In this document: piece after piece, positions 41,867 to 48,411 of the stretch
Position numbering within the stretch: the stretch's first letter is position 1
Layout: each line of letters begins with the position of its first letter
Assembly (NCBI GenBank): GCA_002746535.1
Contig: NVWA01000039.1
Location: forward strand, 1-48,411
Direction: 5' to 3'
Length of the DNA stretch: 48,411 nt
Source of the DNA: Planctomycetota bacterium
GTDB lineage: Bacteria > Planctomycetota > GCA-2746535
The notes under the pieces: model-generated
Databases searched by the model: none
The model's input: only the letters and a program-made list of their open reading frames with translations
What the model was told of the DNA's origin: nothing
Position numbers and translations under genes: made by a program

Positions 41867-43123
41867 ATGACTAACAAAACTCAAACACCACCAGCACCAT
41901 ATCCAACTTATGACGATATCATTAATAAGTCAATGGAAATTGCAAAGGGTAACTCAAATATTGTAACTTATGAAGAAATGGGTAAATCAGCTAAAGGTCG
42001 ACCAATACCTTTAATGACAATAACGGATTCTTCTGTTCCTTTAGAAGAAAAAAGAGTTTTCTTAATGTCTGGAGGAACTGATGGAGATGAAGAAGTGGGT
42101 CGTGCTATTGCTTTAGCATTTGCTGAAGAGTTATGTGATAATAAATATGCAGAAAGACTTAAAAAGCATCATGTACTTGTCGTTCCGGTAACAAACCCAG
42201 ATGGTACTTTTTATAATATCAAAGATTCGTTAGGCAATGGTAATGGTATAGGTGCAAATAAAGTTCATTTACAAGGAAAAGAACCCGCAACCGAAGAAGG
42301 CAAGGTCATGAGGCAGTTGGTAGAGGAGTTTATTCCTGACGCTCATATCGATTATCATGGATTAGCTGGTGGTAGTATGGGGGATACCTCTTATTTATAT
42401 CCGACAATTAATTCTAAATTTTCAATTTCGACTTTATATGAAGTTAATAGAATAATAGAAGACGCTGCAAGTCAAAAAGGTTTTCCTCAACAAGGGACGC
42501 CTCGTTTATGGTGGGAAGCTAGAAATAATTTGCCAGGTTGGTTAGCAAGAAACTATTCTACATTAAGTATGGTGATGGAAGGAACAGAAAATTATAACCC
42601 CATTGAAGACAGCCAATCATCTGGAGTAATTCGATTATTAAAATTGATGGATATTGCCGAGGAAAAAGAATTTTATCAGGATTTTCCTAATTACCCTTGT
42701 GACCTCATTAGTGGCTCTAAGATGGGTGCATTAATGTCAAGTGGCGATGATTATTCGGCAAGAAGAAAATCAAGACGCGATTGTTCTCAGATGATCTTAG
42801 AAGGTGTCCCATGGTTTGGACGTATTGAAAATGATTATGATTGGAATGCAATTATCGAATTGCCTATTAACGATGATGTGAAAACATTACCGGATACATT
42901 ATCTTTTAAATTACTACTAGATAAAAGAGCTGAAATTAAAAATGTACTTTGGCAAGATCACAACCTAGAAGACAACCTCTGGAGCATCGAAGAAACGGTT
43001 GAGGGCAAAATCGTAAGAGCTAAAGTTCCGGAAGCACCAAAAATTGGCAAAAACTTTTTAAAAGTTCAATATGACTCACCATTTAAAAGACACGTCCAAC
43101 CATCTAACAACAGAACTTTTTAA
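41867..43123 (+). CDS. M14 carboxypeptidase-like protein with altered zinc site
   Basis: 418 aa. Residues about 15-260 follow the M14 fold: LMSGGTDGDEEVGRAIALAF, HHVLVVPVTNPDGTFYN, DAHIDYHGLAGG (His164) and MVMEGTENYN (candidate catalytic Glu). The first zinc motif, normally HxxE, reads D72-G-D-E75, and the usual NRN substrate-binding segment reads GANKVHLQG. The C-terminal about 120 residues are another domain, beta-rich. This may be a divergent metal-dependent amidase or a non-catalytic relative. No signal peptide. In an operon with the CxAxR sulfatase. Confidence 0.7.
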   Translation: MTNKTQTPPAPYPTYDDIINKSMEIAKGNSNIVTYEEMGKSAKGRPIPLMTITDSSVPLEEKRVFLMSGGTDGDEEVGRAIALAFAEELCDNKYAERLKKHHVLVVPVTNPDGTFYNIKDSLGNGNGIGANKVHLQGKEPATEEGKVMRQLVEEFIPDAHIDYHGLAGGSMGDTSYLYPTINSKFSISTLYEVNRIIEDAASQKGFPQQGTPRLWWEARNNLPGWLARNYSTLSMVMEGTENYNPIEDSQSSGVIRLLKLMDIAEEKEFYQDFPNYPCDLISGSKMGALMSSGDDYSARRKSRRDCSQMILEGVPWFGRIENDYDWNAIIELPINDDVKTLPDTLSFKLLLDKRAEIKNVLWQDHNLEDNLWSIEETVEGKIVRAKVPEAPKIGKNFLKVQYDSPFKRHVQPSNNRTF

Positions 43124-44012
43124 TATCCGGGGCTTTCTCCAGCTTGTCCAAGAAAATAAAGCAAAATGAATTTATTCTTTGATATTTCATCTTAAAAAAG
43201 GCCTAGAACCTAGGATTCGTGAACATTTAAAAATAATTGTCATAACATATTGATATATATACTTTTACATCACTTGAAAAAGCAGGTGTTTTAGCTTGTA
43301 TTAAATTTGTGCTAATTTTTGATAATATAACATTACAACACTACCTATCACCTTATCTAATTCTAAATCATTCATTATCATGATTTGACAGTATTTTTGG
43401 TGTTTTGTGGGTTTTTTCTGAATGATTGTGAGTGTGTTGTTCAACGCTTTCTTTGGATATTTTGTTGGATATATCACATTTTCTAACGATAGTTTGAGGA
43501 CTGTCATAGTGGTTTGTGAGTTTATTTTTCACATCTGCATTCTCAAGGACACTTTTCGTGTTTGGTGGAATTATTCTGGATTATTAATTGTTGTGCATAT
43601 TATCATTCTTAAATCTTAATAAAATTTATTTGTGATGTCCCGTCTTCTTAATCCGTTTATCTGGCCTATCTCTTAAAATCTTTTCAAGTTTTACTTTAAT
43701 CGAAATTGGATATATGCGACTTCTCCAATTTAATGCTGAGTTTCAAAGAATTCACACCTTATTGGGCATCTTTGCCATCGTTTAAAATTATTAGGCGTCA
43801 TCAAAAATTTATGGCCACATTCTACGTGAACATGTTCAATTGGTTTACATTATTATGGCTTTATTAATTGAGATTTTGGTGATCTTTTTAATAACCTAAT
43901 TTACAACATGTAGGCAGTGCTCTGCCTTTACAGTAATTATTGATTGGTATGACAGAAGTTTGGTGATCTGCACTTAACTAGATTTATCACCGACTCGTAG
44001 TTTTAGACAAAG
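43124..44012. other. 889-nt region without an intact gene
   Basis: Just after the M14 gene, the CCAGCTTGTCC core (43139-43149) echoes the CAGCTTG of the 28-bp repeats. A short plus-strand frame at 43422-43619 is hydrophobic but has no start signal or known features, and I do not call it. A minus-strand protein relic lies at 43626-43849. AGGCAG-TGCT-CTGCCT (43912-43927) is a 6-bp-stem hairpin beyond the end of the sigma-54 regulator, without a clear U-run. Confidence 0.4.
43626..43849 (-). pseudogene. possible decayed protein with zinc-ribbon-like motif
   Basis: On the minus strand one frame reads EHVHVECGHKFLMTPNNFKR followed by WQRCPIRCEFF, a Cys-Gly-His ... Cys-Pro-x-x-Cys pattern like a zinc ribbon; after a frameshift at about 43735 it continues WRSRIYPISIKVKLEKILRD then RPDKRIKKTGHHK to a stop. 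No start exists and stops bound it on the 5' side. I cannot name the family with confidence. Confidence 0.35.
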
Positions 44013-46289
44013 TTACCTTTTTAATACAAAATAATGTGTACGTGGTCCCGGTGTAGGTTTTATTTTCTCTATATAACCTTCTTTAATTAGCTTCTTTAGA
44101 TCATTGGTTACTGTATTTGGTGTTACGTTTAATATCTTAACCAGATCAATGCGATAAACTTTTTCTAATGAATTAAACAAACTTTTTATCCTGTCCATTC
44201 GATGAATGTTTGTTGACCTGTTTTTATCTAGCTCTAGTGCCAATGATAAGTCGATATCTTTTTGATCTGAAAGGGGTAGGTTGGGTTCATCTGAGGGTTC
44301 TTTAGACGGAACATCTGCCATTTTAGAAAAAAGATTTTTAAAATCATCTACTTCATATTCTAATTTTTCAGAATTTAAAATTCTTGCCATTTCAATCTCA
44401 TTTTTTAATTCTCTTATATTGCCAGGCCAGTGATAGGATGAGAATTTATCTTTTAGCTTTTCAGAAATTAGTGGGCACTGTTCACCTTCACGATCTTTGG
44501 AGAAATAATGCTCAATTAAGTTTAAGATATCTTTTGGGCGATCTCGTAAAGGCGGAACCTGAATTGTTAATTTATTAATGCGAAAGAAAAGATCCTTTCT
44601 GAATTTTTTCTGGTTAACCATCTGTTGAAGAATTGCATTTGTGGCGAACAATATTCGGCATTGAATGAGACGAGGCTCTGCAGAGCCTACGGGCCGTACT
44701 TCATTATTTTCTAGAATTCGTAATAATGCTATTTGAAGTTTTGGCGTGATTTCCCCAATTTCATCAAGAAAAACGGTGCCTTTGCCCGCAGCTTCAAAAA
44801 TACCAACTCTGTCTTTTTCTGCTCCTGTAAATGCACCGGCAACATGACCAAATAATTCTGATTGTAAAAGAGAGTCGTTAATAGCACCACAGTTGATAGG
44901 CAAAAATTTAAGTTTCTTGCGATTTGATTGAGAATGCAAATTTTTAGCAACTACATCCTTGCCAACACCGGTTTCACCTAAAATCAAAACTGGCACATCC
45001 AGCGGGGCATATTTTTTAATTTTGTTTTTTAATAATAGGGTCGATTCGCTTGATCCAATTATAAACTGATCTATCATTTTATTAGGTCTATCTTTACTCC
45101 GTAAAACTTTAGTAGGCTTCGTGCTTTTTTCCTTTGGGTTTTCTAGCATTATTCTTATTTGAGATGGCGTTATATTTGGCGCAAGGTTTAAATAAAAATC
45201 TAAAATGCCTTCTGCCTTAAATTTTCGGCAAGCAGTTGAAACCTCGTGAAAATATCCCGAAGCTTTTGGTAGATTGTTATTGATTAGTTCAAAATACATT
45301 TGATAAAAAGCGGCAAAATAATGCTTAGAATTTAGCTCTAAATATTTTTTCAGCTGTTGTCTACTGGAGTTAATATTCCCATTGGCTAATTCTGAAAAAA
45401 GTAAAAGATATTGAGCCTCGCCAATAGGCAAAGTCTTTTCCTGCAAATAGTTTTTGACGATTTTTAAAGATTTCAATGTCTCTCCTTGGTGCAAAAGTAT
45501 AAAGTTATTTGCCCAAGGCCATAATATTTTTGAAAAGTCAAGTCTCTCACAAATGGACTTATCCCATTTGTTATCAAGAAAATGCATACGGATGATGAAT
45601 TCTTTGAGAGGCAGATCAATACTTTCAGGAGATATCTGTTTAAAAATATTTTTACTGAGTTGCAGGTCACCCCTTTTAACAGCATCTATGAAAGAAATTT
45701 TGCTAAGTTCATTTTTCCTGTGAGAAAATTTGGGCTGTTCTAATTTTAATAATAGATTTTTAGACATTTGCAAACAGCCATTTTTGGCATAAAAAGTGAG
45801 TATCAGGATTGCTACATCCAGATCAAGTGCTGTTTTGGGGTTAAAAAAAGTTGTAAGTTTTGAAAATTGATTGATTGATTGATTGAAATTTCCTGTTCTG
45901 AAGAATGATACATTAATTTTAAAATACTGAAAATATCTTTGAATGCTTTCGTGAACACTATCAGAAATTAAAAATTCTGCTTGCTCAATTATTTCTGGAA
46001 CATCATTCTTATCAAATAGAGATGAATGAATTTCAGCTAGATTTATCAAAAAGGCAATACTTAGGTCAGGAGACATTGATTTGTTTAGATTTATTGATTT
46101 GGATTGTAATAAAAGTGTTTGTGCCTTTTTAAGCACTTGGTTGCTTGGGCCAAACTTCTTAAAGAGTATTTGTAAATCAATTTGTTTAAAACATATTTTT
46201 GATATTTCATCTGTTGGGCAATGAGGACTCTTTCTTAAATCGCTCAAGTTTATATCTCTGTTAATCAATAAATCTATGAATGGATGCAT
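44013..46289 (-). CDS. sigma-54-dependent activator with helical N-terminus and winged HTH
   Basis: 758 aa. Residues 1 to about 380 are alpha-helical with TPR-like pairing and no receiver, GAF or PAS signature. The AAA+ domain (about 405-640) has Walker A VLILGETGVGKD, the GHVAGAFTGAEKD loop that contacts sigma-54, Walker B GTVFLDEIGEI, and the sensor/arginine-finger area FRKDLFFRINKLTIQVPPLR. The C-terminus is not a Fis helix but a winged HTH (YRIDLVKILNVTPNTVTNDL then KKLIKEGYIE). It is divergent from the N-acyl amino acid synthase, whose promoter is of sigma-54 type, so that gene is the obvious target. Confidence 0.88.
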   Translation of the reverse strand: MHPFIDLLINRDINLSDLRKSPHCPTDEISKICFKQIDLQILFKKFGPSNQVLKKAQTLLLQSKSINLNKSMSPDLSIAFLINLAEIHSSLFDKNDVPEIIEQAEFLISDSVHESIQRYFQYFKINVSFFRTGNFNQSINQFSKLTTFFNPKTALDLDVAILILTFYAKNGCLQMSKNLLLKLEQPKFSHRKNELSKISFIDAVKRGDLQLSKNIFKQISPESIDLPLKEFIIRMHFLDNKWDKSICERLDFSKILWPWANNFILLHQGETLKSLKIVKNYLQEKTLPIGEAQYLLLFSELANGNINSSRQQLKKYLELNSKHYFAAFYQMYFELINNNLPKASGYFHEVSTACRKFKAEGILDFYLNLAPNITPSQIRIMLENPKEKSTKPTKVLRSKDRPNKMIDQFIIGSSESTLLLKNKIKKYAPLDVPVLILGETGVGKDVVAKNLHSQSNRKKLKFLPINCGAINDSLLQSELFGHVAGAFTGAEKDRVGIFEAAGKGTVFLDEIGEITPKLQIALLRILENNEVRPVGSAEPRLIQCRILFATNAILQQMVNQKKFRKDLFFRINKLTIQVPPLRDRPKDILNLIEHYFSKDREGEQCPLISEKLKDKFSSYHWPGNIRELKNEIEMARILNSEKLEYEVDDFKNLFSKMADVPSKEPSDEPNLPLSDQKDIDLSLALELDKNRSTNIHRMDRIKSLFNSLEKVYRIDLVKILNVTPNTVTNDLKKLIKEGYIEKIKPTPGPRTHYFVLKR

Positions 46290-46427
46290 TTAACAGTCTT
46301 TCATGAAGTGCTATCTAATAGACAAAAAATAGAGTAATAAATAAACCTAATATAGATATGCAAATAGAAATATATTTTAATTAAATTTTTTATAGGGACA
46401 TGGTATATAGGTAACATACTGAAATAT

Positions 46428-46441
46428 AAGCACATATGCTT
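46428..46441. promoter_or_regulatory. short palindrome next to the sigma-54 promoter
   Basis: AAGCA-CATA-TGCTT, arms at 46428-46432 and 46437-46441, ends 10 bp before the -24 element. It may be a binding site in the 231-bp divergent region, though activator sites usually sit further upstream. Confidence 0.3.
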
Positions 46442-46451
46442 TAACCCTTTG

Positions 46452-46468
46452 TTGGCAATTTGATTGCT
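46452..46468 (+). promoter_or_regulatory. sigma-54 (-24/-12) promoter of the N-acyl amino acid synthase operon
   Basis: TTGGCA at 46452-46457 and TTGCT at 46464-46468; the invariant GG (46454-46455) and GC (46466-46467) are separated by exactly 10 bases. This agrees with the TGGCAC-N5-TTGCW consensus except for one base in the -24 box. Transcription should begin near 46479, about 42 nt before the ATG at 46521. The divergent gene encodes a GAFTGA activator. Confidence 0.85.
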
Positions 46469-46520
46469 TTGTAAGTAAATAGCAACCAAATAATTTGTAA
46501 CCCAACAGGAGGACAAGAAT

Positions 46521-47303
46521 ATGGCGGTCAGTTATCCAAAAAAAAGAAGAAAAGTAGTCCCAAAGAGAAAGTCATCTATTAGTAAGGCTATGCAAGCCAT
46601 CAAAGCGGACAATGTAAAGAATAAATATTGCGAAAAAGATTTAACTTTTTCAGTTATATCCTGTGAGAAAGAAAAAAATGAATGCATGCAACTTGCTTAT
46701 CAAGAGTATTTGAAAAAAAACTATATTGAAGAAAGTGAAGTTGAAGCGAATGGTTTCGAAAAAATGAAAACCATTTTTGACAATGTTGGACAATCAATAA
46801 TTTTTAAAGCAGAATTGCATAAGAAGATAGTCGGAACGATTACGATTAATTTCGATGCTGAGTTAGGTTTGCCGCTTGATAGTGAATTTCCAGAAGTTAA
46901 TTCGTTATTTAAAAGAGGCGTCTCAGAAATTTCTGAAGTAACTCGTTTGGCTATTAGTGAAGGTGTCGAAAATTCTAAAGATATTATAAATGGATTATTT
47001 AATGCGGTTACATTAGATTTAGTTTCCACTTCTAAAAACAAATGTTTATTGATCGAGGTTAACCCGAGACATCAATTTTTTTACAAAAAGAAAATGCTCT
47101 TTAAGCAATTAGTTGAATCTAGACCTTGTCAGCGTGTTTCAGGAGCCCCCGCAGTATTGCTTAGCCTTTCAAAAGATGATTGCCAATATGCTTATCTAAA
47201 TTCACAAAATGATGAATCCATAAAAAGAACTTTGTATGTGAATTTCAAAATGGATAAGCGAATTATTGAAGAAATAAAAGATTCCAAGCAAGTCATGGTC
47301 TAA
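46521..47303 (+). CDS. FeeM-like N-acyl amino acid synthase (GNAT fold)
   Basis: Expected to join an acyl chain from acyl carrier protein to an amino acid, giving an N-acyl amino acid. 260 aa. A basic leader (MAVSYPKKRRKVVPKRKS) precedes the domain. Core motifs: GTITINFDAELGLPLDSEFP, SEISEVTRLAIS, and LLIEVNPRHQFFYKKKMLFK, as in FeeM and in exosortase-linked GNATs of the same fold. A perfect AGGAGG lies 8 nt before the ATG, the best ribosome site noted in the window. Next gene is 22 nt downstream. No acyl carrier protein gene is in the window. Confidence 0.8.
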   Translation: MAVSYPKKRRKVVPKRKSSISKAMQAIKADNVKNKYCEKDLTFSVISCEKEKNECMQLAYQEYLKKNYIEESEVEANGFEKMKTIFDNVGQSIIFKAELHKKIVGTITINFDAELGLPLDSEFPEVNSLFKRGVSEISEVTRLAISEGVENSKDIINGLFNAVTLDLVSTSKNKCLLIEVNPRHQFFYKKKMLFKQLVESRPCQRVSGAPAVLLSLSKDDCQYAYLNSQNDESIKRTLYVNFKMDKRIIEEIKDSKQVMV

Positions 47304-47325
47304 ATTACTTTTGGAGAAATCAATT

Positions 47326-48411
47326 ATGGAATTATTAGATAAAACATTAAAACAACGAAAAAATAGTAGAGCGAATAATATCTTTAATTTTTATTTAAAA
47401 ATCAAAAATAATATTTCAGAAGAAAGACTGCTTTTAGATGATGAAACTATAGAAAGGTATGCTCGAACCACTTTAGCTAATGGCACAATGCCAAGTTTAA
47501 TCGTAAAGCCAGTAAGCAGTAATGAACTCCAAAAAATTATTTTATTTGCCAATGAGTTTCAGTGCCCTTTTCATACCATTAGTACAGGTAAAAACTGGGG
47601 TTATTCAGATGCCTGTGGTACTCAAGACAATCAGATTATTATTGATCTTGGCTTGATGAATAAAATCTTAGATTATAACAAAGAATTAGGCACCATCACC
47701 ATTGAACCAGGGGTCACTCAAGGGCAGGTGTATGAATACTTAAAAGAGCAGGGGGATGAATACTGGATGGATGCAACCGGTGCTGGCCCCAAAACAAGTA
47801 TTATTGGAAATGTTGCCGAACGAGGTTTTGGACATTCTCAAAACGGGGATCGGTTTTCAAATGTGACAGACTTAGAAGTGATCTTGCCGAATGCAAAAAT
47901 TATTAAAACCGGGGTTTCGTCTTTCGAAAATGCAAGATGTGCAACTTCTTATAAATGGGGTGTTGGCCCCGCTATAGATGGTTTGTTTACGCAATCCAAC
48001 TTAGGTATTATCACAAAGTTGACTCTTTGGCTTCAACCGAAACCAGATGCTTTTAAAGTATTATTATTTTTGCTAAAAGATAAGGAGAGTATTCATCTTT
48101 TCTTAGATGCTGTCAGAAAATTAAAAATGAATGGTACGATTAATTCAGTCGTACATATTGCGAACAGCACTCGAATGCTCTCTATGACTAATTTTTATCC
48201 ATGGGAAAAAATGAATTTTAATAAACCTCTCTCGGCAGATATGACACAGCAAATGCTTGACAGGTCGAACTCTAGCCATTGGTTTGGCTCTATAGGAATG
48301 TACGGAACAAACGCTCAAATTAAAGCTGATTTGAAATGTATCAAGAAAGCAATGAAAGAATCAAAAACGGTAAAAAAGATCATACTAATAGATGATAAAA
48401 AACTATTTATT
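47326..48411 (+). CDS. VAO/PCMH-family FAD-linked oxidase, 3' end beyond the window
   Basis: 362 codons are visible, open at the right edge. The start ATG 47326 follows GGAGAAATC. FAD-binding-4 features: PSLIVKPVSSNELQKIILFA, STGKNWGYSDACGTQDN, IIIDLGLMNKI, GTITIEPGVTQGQVYEYLKE and GPKTSIIGNVAERGFGHSQ, then LGIITKLTLWLQPKP. This matches vanillyl-alcohol oxidase / 4-cresol dehydrogenase relatives, flavoenzymes that oxidise phenols or similar compounds. Its position after the FeeM-like gene suggests it modifies a Tyr- or other amine-derived acyl amino acid. Confidence 0.85.
   Translation, partial: MELLDKTLKQRKNSRANNIFNFYLKIKNNISEERLLLDDETIERYARTTLANGTMPSLIVKPVSSNELQKIILFANEFQCPFHTISTGKNWGYSDACGTQDNQIIIDLGLMNKILDYNKELGTITIEPGVTQGQVYEYLKEQGDEYWMDATGAGPKTSIIGNVAERGFGHSQNGDRFSNVTDLEVILPNAKIIKTGVSSFENARCATSYKWGVGPAIDGLFTQSNLGIITKLTLWLQPKPDAFKVLLFLLKDKESIHLFLDAVRKLKMNGTINSVVHIANSTRMLSMTNFYPWEKMNFNKPLSADMTQQMLDRSNSSHWFGSIGMYGTNAQIKADLKCIKKAMKESKTVKKIILIDDKKLFI

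Noticed and set aside
43422..43619. 65-aa hydrophobic plus-strand frame
   Set aside because: No ribosome-binding site, no similarity to a known membrane protein, and it sits in a decaying AT-rich region.
1..48411. tRNA and rRNA genes
   Set aside because: I looked for T-loop-like GGTTCGAATCC signatures and rRNA-like stretches in the gaps and saw none; short or divergent RNAs could still be missed.

Overview
Low-GC, densely packed bacterial DNA whose first 12 kb is a complete ribosomal-protein/secY/rpoA cluster and whose remaining 36 kb is accessory: glycosyltransferases, sulfatases, porins, regulators, sugar and amino-acid enzymes. Several marks of the ribosomal cluster point to the PVC group (Planctomycetes-Verrucomicrobia-Chlamydiae-Lentisphaerae). 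It opens with rplC behind an apparently non-coding leader, so rpsJ is not the gene immediately upstream. rpmD, adk, map and infA are absent from the spc part, and rpsD is absent between rpsK and rpoA. The same gaps occur, from memory, in Chlamydiae. Type I sulfatases, PhyH dioxygenases and PF12831-type FAD oxidoreductases in a low-GC background make a Lentisphaerota-like marine bacterium my best guess. This is inference; no rRNA gene is present to settle it.

Layout. 145-12189 (+): rplC-rplD-rplW-rplB-rpsS-rplV-rpsC-rplP-rpmC-rpsQ-rplN-rplX-rplE-rpsN-rpsH-rplF-rplR-rpsE-rplO-secY-rpmJ-rpsM-rpsK-rpoA-rplQ, closed by a strong hairpin that also serves the convergent gene. 12239-14530 (-): a polytopic membrane protein with C-terminal TPRs. 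14823-18118 (+): four tightly packed genes for polyprenyl-phosphate/surface glycan work (DPM1-like GT2, DUF2304, GT4, GT2). 18323-19237: exported FKBP prolyl isomerase. 19227-19738: decayed AraC and PhyH gene fragments. 19850-21253: sulfatase. 21496-24985: two tandem copies of a porin plus small PstS-like protein pair, the last one frameshifted, behind a direct-repeat array that resembles a Pho box. 25116-27356: soluble hybrid histidine kinase with a jelly-roll-like sensor region. 27353-31082 (-): PhyH dioxygenase, CorA-like protein, alanine dehydrogenase, Asp/Glu racemase-family protein.

31360-43123 (+) looks like a catabolic island: secreted beta-propeller, a DapA-family aldolase fused to a sialidase-like propeller, two FAD-dependent oxidoreductases separated by three copies of a 28-bp GC-rich hairpin repeat, a lipoprotein, a second sulfatase (CxAxR variant) and an M14-like peptidase whose first zinc-ligand position reads Asp instead of His. 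The set suggests uptake and processing of a sulfated, acidic or amino-sugar-containing glycan, but the substrate cannot be read from sequence.

44013-48411 is a separate unit: a sigma-54 activator with an unusual architecture (helical N-terminus, AAA+ with GAFTGA, winged HTH) is divergent from a FeeM-like N-acyl amino acid synthase and a VAO-family FAD oxidase that runs off the window. A near-perfect -24/-12 promoter lies directly in front of the synthase. This sigma-54-switched acyl-amino-acid unit and the aldolase-sialidase fusion are the two best candidates for something undescribed.
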